Of a stretch of 64,000 nt of DNA, positions 1 to 9,563 are shown one piece after another. The stretch covers positions 186,001-250,000 of the forward strand of contig NZ_VMNH01000013.1 of the NCBI RefSeq assembly GCF_007625115.1, given 5' to 3'. A program made the position numbers and the translations under genes. Within the stretch, counting starts at the first letter, position 1. Each line of letters starts with the position of its first letter. The notes under the pieces were generated by a model, which did no database searches, was not told the DNA's origin, and saw only the letters and a program-made list of their open reading frames with translations. The stretch comes from Sedimenticola selenatireducens (GTDB lineage: Bacteria; Pseudomonadota; Gammaproteobacteria; Chromatiales; Chromatiaceae).

Positions 1-401
1 ATGTGTGGGCTTCGGTAAGTCAGGAACACTGATCCGGGATGGGATTGCAGTGTGTAGATGCCAACTGTCAGCGGACAAATGGAGAGGTTCGCGGGGTGAG
101 CGCTGGACATCTGATGGGATAGCTTGATGTTGCAGAACTCAAATGACTCGGCTTTTTCATAAATGGCATTGGCAAGGCCGGTGTCGGCTGCAGTGCGGTT
201 GAACATGTCGCTGATGTGCAGGGTGTTTGTGATCAGCATGCCGCGGCCAGTGATGGCGATATCCAGATTGGATTTGATCGAATCATAGTCGTCCTGCAGC
301 TGGTAGACGACGATAGGGGCGTCTTTAGGGGTAATGGGTTCCTGGGCCAGCGCCAGTGTGCTATGGGTAAGTAGTAAAATCAGTGTGAGGTGGCGCATCA
401 T
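1..401 (-). CDS. Partial secreted DUF302-like protein
   Basis: The reading frame starts at an ATG at 399-401 and runs off the left edge of the window, giving about 133 visible residues. An AAGGAG ribosome binding site sits about 7 bases upstream. The first 20 residues form a classical Sec signal peptide (MMRHLTLILLLTHSTLALA, cleavage before QEPIT). The mature part reads like a DUF302 domain: a short DSIKSNLDIAITGRG stretch, then HISDMFNRTA, a long helix, and a FEFCNIKLSH segment. The function of DUF302 proteins is largely unknown; some bind small ligands. The family call is from memory of sequence pattern. The C-terminus is not in the window. Confidence 0.6.
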   Translation of the reverse strand, partial: MMRHLTLILLLTHSTLALAQEPITPKDAPIVVYQLQDDYDSIKSNLDIAITGRGMLITNTLHISDMFNRTAADTGLANAIYEKAESFEFCNIKLSHQMSSAHPANLSICPLTVGIYTLQSHPGSVFLTYRSPH

Positions 402-505
402 TGACTCCTTTAATACCTGATGTGCATGAATAACATTAGGGTAACAGGTGAGAAGCAGCAGTAGTCACCTATATTCCCCTTTAATACAGATATACAGATA
501 GATAA

Positions 506-1885
506 TTATTCAAATTCAGCGATACGCTCCTGCCAGATCTGGGCCTGCTGGATGATCTCCTGGCTGTCGAGCGTGGTAAGGCGGCCACCGTGGAGAACCT
601 GCTTTCCGGCGATCCACACATCCGTTACTTTCTCTCTGCCGGTGGCATAGACGAGCTGGGATATCGGATGATAGATCGGTTGTGTCTCCAGACCTCCCAG
701 ATTGACCGCCGTGAGATCGGCGGCCTTACCCGCTTCCAGTGAGCCTGTCTTATCGGCAATGCCTAATGCAATGGCACCATTGATTGTCGCCATGCGTAGG
801 GCTGTGTGTGCCGGTATGGCACTCGCGTCATTGGCGATACCTTTGGCAAGCAGTGCGGCAGTGTGCATCTCACTGAACATATCGAGATCATTATTACTGG
901 CCGCGCCGTCGGTTCCAAGGGCGATATTAATGCCTGCCTGATGGAGCGTTGCCACTGGGCAGAAGCCTGAGGCCAATTTCAGATTGGATTCAGGACAATG
1001 AACCACACTGGCTCCACTGCTGGCGAAAAGTTCGATCTCTTCCGGTTCAAGCTGGGTCATGTGTACGGCGGTTAGGGCGGGGGAGAGGAGTCCCAGCTGT
1101 TGGAGCCGTTCAATCGGCCGGTTACCGTAGTGACTTATCCCCTGGCTAATCTCATCTTTGGTTTCATGCACATGCATGTGTATAGGGATCTCCAATTCAT
1201 CAGCCAGTACCCGAATGCGTTTAAATGGGGCGTCGGACACGGTATAGGGGGCATGGGGTGCAAAGGCGGTGCTGATCAGGCTGTGACTGCGAAACTGATC
1301 ATGTACCTCCAGTCCTCGGCTGATGTACTCATCGGCGTTATTGGCCCAGGCTGAGGGAAAGTCAATAGTGATCAGGCCGACAACGGCTCGCATGCCGGCT
1401 GCGGCACAGACCTTGCCGGTGACCTCTGGGAAGAAGTACATGTCGTTAAAGCAGGTGGTGCCACCTCGGATCATCTCTGCGATGGCCAGGCGAGTGCCAT
1501 CGGCAATGAATTCTTCGTTGATCCAGCGTCCTTCCGTAGGCCAGATGTGCTCGTTAAGCCAAGTCATCAGTGGCAGGTCATCTGCCAAGCCGCGCATCAA
1601 ACTCATGCTGGCATGGGTGTGGGCATTGATCAGCCCGGGTATCAGCGCATGCCGTGGGAGCTCATGTACGCTCTTGGGTTGATACTTTGCACGGGCCTGG
1701 TCGGCGGGCAGTATCTCCAGGATTTTACCTCCCTGGACGGCCAGGGCGTGATCAATGAGGACCTGCTGCTCAGGAATGACCGGAATAATCCATCGAGCAA
1801 ATATGAGTGTATCAATTATCAAGTGTCTGTCCGTTTGGTGTGCGCCTGTCGGGCTTAATCGGTTAGAATAAACCGAATTTGCCAT
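506..1885 (-). CDS. mtaD: 5-methylthioadenosine / S-adenosylhomocysteine deaminase
   Basis: This is an amidohydrolase of the TRZ/ATZ family that deaminates methylthioadenosine (MTA) or S-adenosylhomocysteine. Visible metal and active-site motifs are [15 protein letters not shown] (HxH), [16 protein letters not shown] and [14 protein letters not shown] (metal-binding Asp). The open frame extends to 1945, but the upstream 20 residues look non-coding, so the start is placed at the ATG at 1885 (459 aa). Even this is slightly long for the family (about 440 aa), no good ribosome site is visible, and a TTG start just before IIDTLIF is possible. It is divergent from mtnA, the next-but-one step of MTA salvage. 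The same pair is adjacent in Pseudomonas, where MTA is deaminated to methylthioinosine before phosphorolysis. Confidence 0.88.
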   Translation of the reverse strand: MANSVYSNRLSPTGAHQTDRHLIIDTLIFARWIIPVIPEQQVLIDHALAVQGGKILEILPADQARAKYQPKSVHELPRHALIPGLINAHTHASMSLMRGLADDLPLMTWLNEHIWPTEGRWINEEFIADGTRLAIAEMIRGGTTCFNDMYFFPEVTGKVCAAAGMRAVVGLITIDFPSAWANNADEYISRGLEVHDQFRSHSLISTAFAPHAPYTVSDAPFKRIRVLADELEIPIHMHVHETKDEISQGISHYGNRPIERLQQLGLLSPALTAVHMTQLEPEEIELFASSGASVVHCPESNLKLASGFCPVATLHQAGINIALGTDGAASNNDLDMFSEMHTAALLAKGIANDASAIPAHTALRMATINGAIALGIADKTGSLEAGKAADLTAVNLGGLETQPIYHPISQLVYATGREKVTDVWIAGKQVLHGGRLTTLDSQEIIQQAQIWQERIAEFE

Positions 1886-1898
1886 GGGTTTAAACAAG

Positions 1899-2960
1899 AT
1901 GGAAGCACAACCGCTCACGATTCGCGCGAATCCTGATAAAGCCATTGTCTGGGAACATGATCGACTCTATCTGCTGGACCAGCGAATTTTGCCTACACAA
2001 GAGGGTTATATCGAGTTACAGACGGCAACCGCTACCGCTGATGCAATCCGCGATATGGTAGTACGCGGTGCGCCTGCCATTGGCATAACGGCCGCATTTG
2101 GTGTGGTGCTGGCAGCACGCTCCGCTTTCAAGGCATCAACTGAAAACTGGCGTGAACTGATTCAGGATGAGCTGGATATTCTGGCTGCATCACGCCCGAC
2201 GGCGGTGAATCTTTTCTGGGCCTTGTCGCGAATGAAGCAACTGATTGCATCAATGGGTGAGGAAAATCCAGAACCACGACTTTTGCAGGAAGCGATGCTG
2301 ATTCATCAGCAAGATATCGCAGCTAACAAAGCAATGGGGGCATTGGGTGCTGCCCTGATTGAAGGCAATACCTCTGTCATTACCCATTGCAACGCCGGTG
2401 CGTTGGCCACGGGAGGCTATGGCACCGCATTGGGTGTGATTCGCAGTGCCCATGCCGCCAATAAAATCGAAAGGGTCTATGCCGATGAGACGCGCCCCTG
2501 GATGCAGGGATCCCGATTGACGGCCTGGGAATTGGCTCAAGACAGTATTCCTGTCACGCTTTTGACGGATGGTGCAGCAGCCAGTCGAATGGCGCGAGGG
2601 GGAATTGGTTGGATTATCGTGGGCTCTGATCGCATTGCAGCCAATGGTGATGTGGCGAACAAGATCGGCACTTACAATTTAGCGGTGGCGGCAAAATTCC
2701 ATGGTGTGAAGGTCATGGTAGCGGCACCGACCTCCACGATTGACATGTCGGCAGCCTCTGGCGCTGACATTCCTATTGAATTCAGAGATTCTGCCGAAGT
2801 GCTCAAATGGCATGGCCGCCAGATCGCGGCGCCGGGTGTTGATGCCTGGAATCCTGTATTTGATGTGACGCCAGCGGCTTTGGTTGATGCGATCGTCACC
2901 GAACGTGGGGTTGTATTATCGCCAAATAGTAAAAAGATGGCTGAATTGATGGGCGTTTAA
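1899..2960 (+). CDS. mtnA: Methylthioribose-1-phosphate isomerase
   Basis: MtnA converts 5-methylthioribose-1-phosphate to methylthioribulose-1-phosphate in methionine salvage. It belongs to the eIF2B-alpha-like family. Motifs seen are [32 protein letters not shown] (with the catalytic Cys), [16 protein letters not shown] and [18 protein letters not shown] (with the catalytic Asp). The length of 353 aa is normal. Two in-frame starts exist, ATG 1884 and ATG 1899; neither has a clear ribosome site. I prefer 1899 because 1884 would overlap the divergent deaminase start within one CCATGG. A strong stem-loop follows the stop. Confidence 0.93.
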   Translation: MEAQPLTIRANPDKAIVWEHDRLYLLDQRILPTQEGYIELQTATATADAIRDMVVRGAPAIGITAAFGVVLAARSAFKASTENWRELIQDELDILAASRPTAVNLFWALSRMKQLIASMGEENPEPRLLQEAMLIHQQDIAANKAMGALGAALIEGNTSVITHCNAGALATGGYGTALGVIRSAHAANKIERVYADETRPWMQGSRLTAWELAQDSIPVTLLTDGAAASRMARGGIGWIIVGSDRIAANGDVANKIGTYNLAVAAKFHGVKVMVAAPTSTIDMSAASGADIPIEFRDSAEVLKWHGRQIAAPGVDAWNPVFDVTPAALVDAIVTERGVVLSPNSKKMAELMGV

Positions 2961-2966
2961 GCTGAG

Positions 2967-3000
2967 AGCCGCAAAATGCCGTTTTCAGCGGCTTTTTTTT
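2967..3000 (+). terminator. Rho-independent terminator after mtnA
   Basis: AGCCGC (2967-2972) pairs with GCGGCT (2988-2993), with an inner AAAA/TTTT pairing, followed by a run of T up to 3000. It lies 6 bases after the mtnA stop. Confidence 0.85.
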
Positions 3001-3033
3001 CAGGTAGTACCTTCCCGGAATGTGTTATTATAA

Positions 3034-3051
3034 GCGGCTTAGAAAAGCCGC
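3034..3051 (+). promoter_or_regulatory. Stem-loop in the gyrA leader
   Basis: GCGGCTT (3034-3040), loop AGAA, AAGCCGC (3045-3051): a perfect 7-bp stem without a T tract. It lies about 85 bases upstream of the gyrA ATG. A TATTAT hexamer at 3026-3031 could be a -10 box, which would put the stem at the very 5' end of the transcript; no convincing -35 is visible. The arms share the core AGCCGC/GCGGCT with the preceding terminator. Confidence 0.4.
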
Positions 3052-3135
3052 GAGTCAGGTCTATGAATATCTTGGCCTGGGTTGTCCCAAATTAGAAAGA
3101 AAGTTGTCTTAAAAGACAGGGTTAATGAACCGCTT

Positions 3136-5739
3136 ATGACCGATTTTGCCAAAGAAGTCCTCCCGGTCAATCTCGAAGATGAGATGCAGGCGTCCTATCT
3201 CGATTATGCCATGAGCGTTATCGTCGGACGCGCCCTCCCTGATGTACGTGACGGACTGAAACCCGTCCATCGGCGTGTGCTTTACGCCATGAGCGTGCTG
3301 GGAAATGACTGGAATAAACCCTATAAGAAATCTGCCCGTGTGGTGGGTGATGTCATTGGTAAGTATCACCCGCACGGTGATACCGCTGTTTATGACACCA
3401 TCGTACGTATGGCCCAGCCTTTCTCCATGCGCTATATGCTGGTCGATGGTCAGGGTAACTTCGGTTCTGTGGACGGCGATGCGCCGGCTGCGATGCGTTA
3501 CACCGAAGTACGCATGGCTCGAATCGCCCACAGCATGTTGGACGATCTCGATAAAGAGACCGTTGATTTCACCGCCAACTATGATGAATCGGAGCATGAG
3601 CCGGCGGTATTGCCAGCCAGGACCCCTAATCTGCTAGTCAATGGTTCCACCGGTATTGCGGTGGGCATGGCGACGAATATTCCGCCGCATAATCTGACAG
3701 AGACCGTCAACGGCTGTATTGCGCTGATTGATGATCCGAGTATCACCATTGATGGGCTGATGGAATATATTCCAGGACCCGATTTTCCCACGGCAGCCAT
3801 TATTAATGGTGCTCGAGGCATCCATGAGGCCTACCACACGGGTCGTGGCCGCATCTATGTGCGGGCGCGCACCGAAATTGAGACCAACGAAAAGACCGGT
3901 AAGCAGACCATCGTGGTTCATGAGCTACCGTACCAGGTCAACAAGGCCCGCCTGCTGGAAAAGATTGCCGAACTGGTCAAAGAGAAGCGCATAGAGGGTA
4001 TTACCGAACTACGTGATGAGTCCGATAAGGATGGCATGCGTATGGTGATTGAATTGCGTCGCGGTGAAGTGGCCGAGGTGATATTGAACAACCTCTATCA
4101 GCACACCCAGATGCAGAATGTATTCGGCATCAATATGGTCTCCCTGGTGGATGGTCAACCACGCCTGCTCAATCTGAAGCAGATGCTGGAGTACTTCATC
4201 CGCCATCGTCGTGAGGTGGTCACCCGCCGGACCCTGTTTGAACTACGCAAGGCGAGAGATCGCGCCCATGTGTTGGAAGGTCTTGCCGTTGCGCTGGCCA
4301 ATATCGATGAAGTGATCAAGATGATCCGCGAAGCGGCCAGCCCGGCCGATGCCAAGCGCGGTTTGCTCGAACGTCATTGGAAGTCGGGTGCTGTCGAAGC
4401 GATGTTGGAGCGGGCCGGTTCCAACGCTTCACGTCCCCAGGAACTGGCCGCAGAGTTTGGACTCGGTGAGCAGGGTTACCGCCTGACCGAGACTCAGGCC
4501 CAGGCAATTCTTGATCTGCGTTTGCATCGATTGACAGGTCTTGAGCAGGATAAAATATTAAACGAATACAGTGAGATAATAGATAAAATTAAAGATTTAC
4601 TTGATATTTTATCTAGCCCTGATCGATTGATGCAGGTGATTCGTGATGAGCTGATTGCCATACGCGATCAATATGGTGATGAGCGTCGTACTGAGATTAT
4701 CACCACCCGACTGGATCTCACGTTGGAAGATCTGATAACGGAAGAGGACGTGGTTGTTACGCTTTCGCATGCCGGATACGCCAAAGCCCAGACGCTGGAT
4801 ATCTATCAAGCTCAACGGCGTGGCGGAAAAGGCAAGACAGCCACCAGTACCAAAGACGAAGATTTTGTTGATCAGCTGTTTGTGGCCAATACCCACGATA
4901 CGATTCTCTGCTTCTCAAGTCGGGGGCGGGTCTACTGGATGAAGGTCTATGAACTGCCGCAGGCCGGTCGAAATGCCCGCGGCAAGCCGATTGTCAATCT
5001 TCTACCACTGGAAAAAGATGAGCGGATCAACGCCGTTTTGCCTATTCGTGAGTATTCCGAAGATAAATACATCTTCATGGCGACCAGTTCAGGTACCGTG
5101 AAGAAGACACCGTTGATTAATTTCTCGCGACAACGCGCCAGTGGCATTATTGCTGTGGATCTGCGGGAAGATGATCAGTTGATCGGTGTTGCAGTAACGG
5201 ATGGCCAGCAGGATATCATGCTGTTTACCTCGGCCAGCAAGGCGATTCGCTTTAACGAATCTCAGGTGCGCCCGATGGGACGTACCGCCTGTGGTGTACG
5301 TGGTGTGAAACTGGCTGAAGGCCAGCAGGTGATCTCATTGATGATTGCTGAGTCGGGTAAGACGGTACTCACTGTGACCGAAAATGGCTATGGTAAGCGC
5401 ACCCCGGTTGAACAGTTCCCGTTACGGGGTCGTGGTGGTATGGGTGTGATCTCCATCAAGGCGTCTGCCCGCAATGGTGAGCAGGTAGGTGCGGTGCTGG
5501 TGGATGAAGGCGATGAGGTGATGCTGATTACCGATGGTGGCACGTTGGTACGTACCCCTATTTCCGATGTATCAGTTATGGGGCGTGATACCCAGGGCGT
5601 CACCATGATTCGTCTCTCCAAGAAGGAGAAGCTGGTCAAAATCGAGCGCATTGAGTCGCTTGAGGGTGACGATGATGATTCTGAGGTCGATCTCGCTGAT
5701 GACGCCGCCGATAGGGATACTGAATCTACCGAGGAGTAA
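3136..5739 (+). CDS. gyrA: DNA gyrase subunit A
   Basis: GyrA is the DNA-cleaving subunit of gyrase, working as A2B2 to introduce negative supercoils. The frame is open from a TTG at 3082, but starting at ATG 3136 gives [16 protein letters not shown] and makes numbering coincide with E. coli: Thr83 and Asp87 in [10 protein letters not shown], and catalytic Tyr122 in AAMRYTE. The length is then 867 aa. The C-terminal wheel carries the GyrA box QRRGGKG and ends in an acidic tail ([10 protein letters not shown]...). Residue 83 is Thr, as in Pseudomonas aeruginosa wild type, rather than the Ser of E. coli; this is not by itself evidence of quinolone resistance. A stem-loop overlaps the stop codon. 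Confidence 0.97.
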   Translation: MTDFAKEVLPVNLEDEMQASYLDYAMSVIVGRALPDVRDGLKPVHRRVLYAMSVLGNDWNKPYKKSARVVGDVIGKYHPHGDTAVYDTIVRMAQPFSMRYMLVDGQGNFGSVDGDAPAAMRYTEVRMARIAHSMLDDLDKETVDFTANYDESEHEPAVLPARTPNLLVNGSTGIAVGMATNIPPHNLTETVNGCIALIDDPSITIDGLMEYIPGPDFPTAAIINGARGIHEAYHTGRGRIYVRARTEIETNEKTGKQTIVVHELPYQVNKARLLEKIAELVKEKRIEGITELRDESDKDGMRMVIELRRGEVAEVILNNLYQHTQMQNVFGINMVSLVDGQPRLLNLKQMLEYFIRHRREVVTRRTLFELRKARDRAHVLEGLAVALANIDEVIKMIREAASPADAKRGLLERHWKSGAVEAMLERAGSNASRPQELAAEFGLGEQGYRLTETQAQAILDLRLHRLTGLEQDKILNEYSEIIDKIKDLLDILSSPDRLMQVIRDELIAIRDQYGDERRTEIITTRLDLTLEDLITEEDVVVTLSHAGYAKAQTLDIYQAQRRGGKGKTATSTKDEDFVDQLFVANTHDTILCFSSRGRVYWMKVYELPQAGRNARGKPIVNLLPLEKDERINAVLPIREYSEDKYIFMATSSGTVKKTPLINFSRQRASGIIAVDLREDDQLIGVAVTDGQQDIMLFTSASKAIRFNESQVRPMGRTACGVRGVKLAEGQQVISLMIAESGKTVLTVTENGYGKRTPVEQFPLRGRGGMGVISIKASARNGEQVGAVLVDEGDEVMLITDGGTLVRTPISDVSVMGRDTQGVTMIRLSKKEKLVKIERIESLEGDDDDSEVDLADDAADRDTESTEE

Positions 5740-5752
5740 CACTCCTCGTTTT
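5730..5752 (+). terminator. Terminator overlapping the gyrA stop codon
   Basis: CGAGGAGT (5730-5737) pairs with ACTCCTCG (5741-5748) around a three-base loop AAC, followed by TTTT. The TAA stop (5737-5739) is inside the hairpin. The T tract is short, so it may be a partial terminator or attenuator that sets the gyrA/serC ratio. Confidence 0.6.
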
Positions 5753-5779
5753 ATAAAATAGAGAGCTGGAGAGTTAATG

Positions 5780-6859
5780 ATGTCACGAGTCTACAATTTC
5801 AGCGCTGGGCCAGCGGCCCTGCCGGAAGAGGTACTGAAGCAGGCCCAGGAAGAGATGGTCGATTGGCACGGTTGCGGTATGTCCGTCATGGAGATGAGCC
5901 ATCGTGGCAAAGAGTTTATGTCTATCGCAGCGCAGGCTGAAGCTGATCTGCGTGAGCTGATGGCAGTGCCTGCCAATTACAAAGTGCTGTTTCTCCAGGG
6001 CGGTGCCTCCAGTCAGTTCTCAATGGTCCCGATGAACCTGCTACGGGGCAAGAGCAGTGCCGATTATATCAATACCGGCTCCTGGTCTAAAAAAGCCATC
6101 TCTGAGGCGAAAAAATACTGTAATGTCAATGTGGTAGGTGAAACACCTGCGGGACAATTTACCGTTCCTGCTGCCGATTCGCTACAGCTCAATGCTGATG
6201 CGGCCTATCTGCACTACACCCCAAATGAAACTATTCAGGGTATCGAGTTCCCCTATCTGCCAGAAAGTGGTGACGTACCCTTGGTAGGAGATTTCTCCTC
6301 TACTATCCTTTCCCGTCCAGTCGATGTATCCAAGTATGGTGTGATCTATGCGGGTGCCCAGAAAAACATCGGCCCTGCTGGTTTGACGGTGGTGATTGTC
6401 CGTGAAGATCTGATTGGTGAGACCATTGCCGGCACACCGGCCATGTTTGATTACCAGATACAGTCGGAAGGCGAGTCCATGTATAACACACCACCGACCT
6501 ACGGTTGGTATCTGGCCGGCCTGGTGTTCCAGTGGTTGAAGAGTAAAGGTGGACTTGCCGGGATGGCTGAGATCAATCAACGCAAATCTGCTGCGTTGTA
6601 TGCCGCAATTGACGCCTCAGATTTCTACAATAATCCGGTTGAGGTGAATTGCCGCTCCTGGATGAATGTGCCCTTTACCTTGGCGGACGCAGAACTGGAC
6701 GCGAAGTTCCTGGCTGATGCGAAAGAGGCCGGTCTTGTGACGCTGAAGGGACATCGCTCTGTCGGTGGTATGCGTGCCAGCATCTATAACGCCATGCCGG
6801 AGGCTGGCGTGCAGGCCCTGATCGATTTCATGGCTGATTTCGAAAAGCGTAACGGCTGA
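5780..6859 (+). CDS. serC: Phosphoserine aminotransferase
   Basis: SerC transfers an amino group from glutamate to 3-phosphohydroxypyruvate in serine synthesis, and also acts in PLP synthesis in many gammaproteobacteria. The sequence begins MSRVYNFSAGPAALPEEVL. It contains the FLQGGASSQF loop and the PLP lysine in GAQKNIGPAG. The length of about 359 aa is typical. Tandem ATGs occur at 5777 and 5780; GGAGAG at 5768-5773 has better spacing for the second. The gene lies directly after gyrA and before a serA-type dehydrogenase, so two steps of serine synthesis are adjacent. Confidence 0.96.
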   Translation: MSRVYNFSAGPAALPEEVLKQAQEEMVDWHGCGMSVMEMSHRGKEFMSIAAQAEADLRELMAVPANYKVLFLQGGASSQFSMVPMNLLRGKSSADYINTGSWSKKAISEAKKYCNVNVVGETPAGQFTVPAADSLQLNADAAYLHYTPNETIQGIEFPYLPESGDVPLVGDFSSTILSRPVDVSKYGVIYAGAQKNIGPAGLTVVIVREDLIGETIAGTPAMFDYQIQSEGESMYNTPPTYGWYLAGLVFQWLKSKGGLAGMAEINQRKSAALYAAIDASDFYNNPVEVNCRSWMNVPFTLADAELDAKFLADAKEAGLVTLKGHRSVGGMRASIYNAMPEAGVQALIDFMADFEKRNG

Positions 6860-6897
6860 TTATTCAGGGACGTGGGATAGATAGAGATAGGGTGGTT

Positions 6898-6926
6898 TTG
6901 ATGTAATAAAATAATACGCGTAATTT
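6898..6926 (+). promoter_or_regulatory. Candidate sigma-70 promoter downstream of serC
   Basis: TTGATG (6898-6903), a 17-base spacer and TAATTT (6921-6926). It lies in an AT-rich gap upstream of the serA-type gene. A TATAAT at 6955-6960 has no matching -35. This is by eye only. Confidence 0.25.
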
Positions 6927-7011
6927 ATTAAAAACAATGAATTACGAATTATTTATAATCTATTTTGTTGCGCTTTTTTAGCGATAAATCGTACCGCCCT
7001 CAGCAACCCGA

Positions 7012-7047
7012 TACCGGGGAGGTTATTCTCCCCGGTACTCTTTGTTT
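7012..7047 (+). terminator. Terminator or attenuator between serC and the dehydrogenase gene
   Basis: TACCGGGGA (7012-7020) pairs perfectly with TCCCCGGTA (7029-7037), followed by the T-rich CTCTTTGTTT. It ends 56 bases before the next ATG. It may terminate serC transcripts or, if the upstream promoter candidate is real, act as a leader attenuator of the downstream gene. Confidence 0.65.
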
Positions 7048-7103
7048 AATCTCCAGATGTGCTGCGTTCCCTTATTAAAATATAAAAAAGAGGGAGAACA
7101 TCT

Positions 7104-8279
7104 ATGCACAAAATATTGACCTTGAATAACATTTCCGTGGCTGGATTGGATCGGCTACCCCGAGACAGTTTTGAAATTGCTTCGGAGATTACTCACCCGG
7201 ATGCCATTCTGCTGCGCTCCTACAAAATGCACGAAATGGAGATCCCCAAGACGGTGAAGGCGATTGGGCGTGCTGGCGCGGGGGTCAATAATATCCCTGT
7301 CGATCGTATGACCGAACAGGGTGTGGTGGTGTTCAATGCCCCTGGTGCCAATTCCAATGCAGTAAAAGAATTGGTTTTGGCAGGCATGCTGATGGCAGCA
7401 CGCAATATTGGCCAGGCCTGGGCCTTTTCTAAAGGATTAAGTGGCGAAGATGCCGAGATCAATAAAGCGGTTGAGGCGGGCAAAAAGAATTTCGTCGGTT
7501 TTGAATTGCCCGGACGTACCCTGGGTGTGATTGGCCTGGGTGCGATCGGTGTCAGGGTGGCCAATGCGGCCCATGCTCTGGGTATGAATGTCATCGGTTA
7601 CGATCCAACCATTACTGTCAGAAGTGCCTGGCAGCTCTCATCGGATATCAAGCAGGCCTTGAGTGTGGATGACCTGGTTTCACGCTGTGACTTCATTACC
7701 TTCCATGTACCACTGATTGAATCAACCAAGCACATGATCAACGCAGAGCGTCTCAAGTGCATGAAAAAGAACAGTGTACTGCTGAATTTTGCCCGTTCCG
7801 GCATTATTGATGATGAGGCTGCAGTAGCTGCCCTCGACAGCGGTAAACTGTATGCCTACATCTGTGATTTCCCCAGTAACCTGCTGAAAGATCATCCCCG
7901 TTGCATCACTCTGCCGCACTTGGGTGCATCCACAGCAGAAGCAGAAGAGAACTGTGCAGTGATGGTTGCTGACCAGGTACGCAGTTATCTGGAAGATGGC
8001 AATATCACCAACTCTGTCAATTTCCCAGAGATTAATCTGCCACGAAACGGCGGGCATCGCATTGCTGTAGTGAATTCCAATGTGCCTAATATGTTGGGTC
8101 AAATCTCCACGGATCTGGCGGAGGGTGGTCTGAATATCATCGATATGTTGAATAAATCCAGAAACGATGTGGCGGTTACCTTGATTGATGTCGATGCGGC
8201 ACCGGATGAGGCGACATTACAACGCATTGAGAATATAAAGGGTGTACTCTCTGTGCGCTGCATGGGTTGCTCTGAATAA
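7104..8279 (+). CDS. serA: D-3-phosphoglycerate dehydrogenase (SerA type) with ACT domain
   Basis: This enzyme oxidises 3-phosphoglycerate to 3-phosphohydroxypyruvate, the first step of serine synthesis, feeding the SerC reaction encoded upstream. The 391 aa contain a 2-hydroxyacid dehydrogenase core with GRTLGVIGLGAIG (NAD-binding, about residues 137-149), NFARSGIIDD (catalytic Arg region) and TLPHLGAST (catalytic His). A C-terminal ACT-like domain begins around RIAVVNSNVPNMLGQIST (about residue 318). It is the short form, lacking the intervening domain of long SerA proteins. A GAGGGAGA ribosome site precedes the ATG. A 14-bp stem terminator follows. Confidence 0.9.
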   Translation: MHKILTLNNISVAGLDRLPRDSFEIASEITHPDAILLRSYKMHEMEIPKTVKAIGRAGAGVNNIPVDRMTEQGVVVFNAPGANSNAVKELVLAGMLMAARNIGQAWAFSKGLSGEDAEINKAVEAGKKNFVGFELPGRTLGVIGLGAIGVRVANAAHALGMNVIGYDPTITVRSAWQLSSDIKQALSVDDLVSRCDFITFHVPLIESTKHMINAERLKCMKKNSVLLNFARSGIIDDEAAVAALDSGKLYAYICDFPSNLLKDHPRCITLPHLGASTAEAEENCAVMVADQVRSYLEDGNITNSVNFPEINLPRNGGHRIAVVNSNVPNMLGQISTDLAEGGLNIIDMLNKSRNDVAVTLIDVDAAPDEATLQRIENIKGVLSVRCMGCSE

Positions 8280-8290
8280 TCCAGTGGACT

Positions 8291-8332
8291 ATCGGCTGAA
8301 CACCTGATTAGGCTCGGTGTTCAGCCGATTTT
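8291..8332 (+). terminator. Strong rho-independent terminator
   Basis: A perfect 14-bp stem, ATCGGCTGAACACC (8291-8304) with GGTGTTCAGCCGAT (8316-8329), an 11-base loop, and a T tract (8329-8332). It ends transcription of the serA-type gene. Confidence 0.9.
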
Positions 8333-8459
8333 AGTTGGAGGCACTTAATATAGCGTCTATTAAGCTAAGAAAGGGCGCTCGTCGGTTGAATCGCCATGAG
8401 GTAGAATGCCCCCTTTTAAATTGGAACGCTACAAATGTTCCGTACTTGGCCTGAGAATT

Positions 8460-9545
8460 ATGAGTGACTCGGATAAACTTGATCAAATCAGAGCGCGTAT
8501 TGATGGACTGGATAATCAGATCCAGGAGTTGATCAATCAGCGAGCCGCCGCCGCTCAAGAGGTGGCCCAGATTAAGCTTTCGGAAGATAAGGATGCCTTT
8601 TTTTATCGTCCGGAACGTGAAGCCGCCATTCTTAGGACCATCAAGGCACGCAATACCGGCCCGATGGGCAGCGAGGAGATGGCGCGCCTGTTTCGTGAAA
8701 TCATGTCGGCCTGTCTTGCCCTTGAGTTGCCGATGCGCGTCGCCTTTCTTGGCCCAGCTGGAACCTTTACCCAGGCGGCAGCACTGAAGCACTTTGGTCA
8801 CTCTGTTGAAACCGTACCGATGCACGCCATTCCAGATATCTTTCGTGAAGTGGAATCGGGCAATGCCCACTATGGCGTGGTACCCGTCGAGAACTCAACC
8901 GAGGGCGTAATCAACCATACCCTGGACATGTTCATCTCTTCCTCGCTCTCCATATGTGGTGAGGTGATGATGCGTATCCATCACCACCTGTTGAGTCAAG
9001 AGTCTGATCTGGCATCAATCAAGCGGGTCTACTCTCATCAGCAATCCTTGGCCCAGTGCCGGCTCTGGCTGGATCGCAATCTGCCTCACGCTGAACAGAT
9101 CACCGTCGGCAGTAATGCCGAAGCGGCGCGACTGGCAGGAAAAGAGAGTGGCAGTGCGGCGATTGCGGGTGAAATGGCGGCAGAGCTTTATCAGCTGAAG
9201 GGATTAGCACGGAATATAGAGGATGAGCCGGACAACACCACCCGTTTTCTGGTGGTTGGACGCCAGAAGGCCTCACCCAGTGGCGAAGATAAAACCACCT
9301 TGATGTGTGCCACACGTAATGTGGCGGGTGGACTCAGCGCGTTACTGACACCGTTGGCAGAGCATGGCATCAGTATGTCCCGAATCGAATCACGCCCTTC
9401 CAGACAGGGCAACTGGGATTATCTGTTCTTTATTGATATCAATGGGCATCGGGATAACCCGACTGTTCAGAAAGCCATCGCCGCTCTGGAGAATGAATCC
9501 AGGCTGCTCAAGGTATTGGGCTCATATCCAAACGCCGTACTTTAA
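8460..9545 (+). CDS. pheA: Bifunctional chorismate mutase / prephenate dehydratase
   Basis: PheA converts chorismate to prephenate and then to phenylpyruvate for phenylalanine. Domains in order: an AroQ chorismate mutase (about residues 5-90, DKLDQIRARIDGLDNQIQEL...), prephenate dehydratase (about 95-275, with FLGPAGTFTQAA, VVPVENSTEG and the TRFLV motif) and a C-terminal regulatory ACT domain (ESRPSRQGNWDYLFFIDI) that normally binds phenylalanine. The frame is open from 8406, but MSDSDKLDQIR at 8460 aligns with the family start (361 aa). It sits 18 bases upstream of hisC and is probably co-transcribed with it. Confidence 0.96.
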   Translation: MSDSDKLDQIRARIDGLDNQIQELINQRAAAAQEVAQIKLSEDKDAFFYRPEREAAILRTIKARNTGPMGSEEMARLFREIMSACLALELPMRVAFLGPAGTFTQAAALKHFGHSVETVPMHAIPDIFREVESGNAHYGVVPVENSTEGVINHTLDMFISSSLSICGEVMMRIHHHLLSQESDLASIKRVYSHQQSLAQCRLWLDRNLPHAEQITVGSNAEAARLAGKESGSAAIAGEMAAELYQLKGLARNIEDEPDNTTRFLVVGRQKASPSGEDKTTLMCATRNVAGGLSALLTPLAEHGISMSRIESRPSRQGNWDYLFFIDINGHRDNPTVQKAIAALENESRLLKVLGSYPNAVL

Positions 9546-9563
9546 TAGCCAAGGTAATCCATC

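Noticed and set aside
446-470. AGGTGA...TCACCT inverted repeat between mtaD and the DUF302 gene
   Set aside because: Only 6 bp with a 13-base loop and no T tract in the transcribed direction; too weak to call a terminator.
3082-3135. N-terminal extension of GyrA from a TTG at 3082
   Set aside because: ATG 3136 makes residue numbers 83, 87 and 122 match E. coli GyrA exactly; the extension has no counterpart.
3136-5739. Thr83 of GyrA as a quinolone-resistance mutation
   Set aside because: Thr at this position is the wild-type residue in Pseudomonas and other bacteria; there is no basis to call it a mutation.
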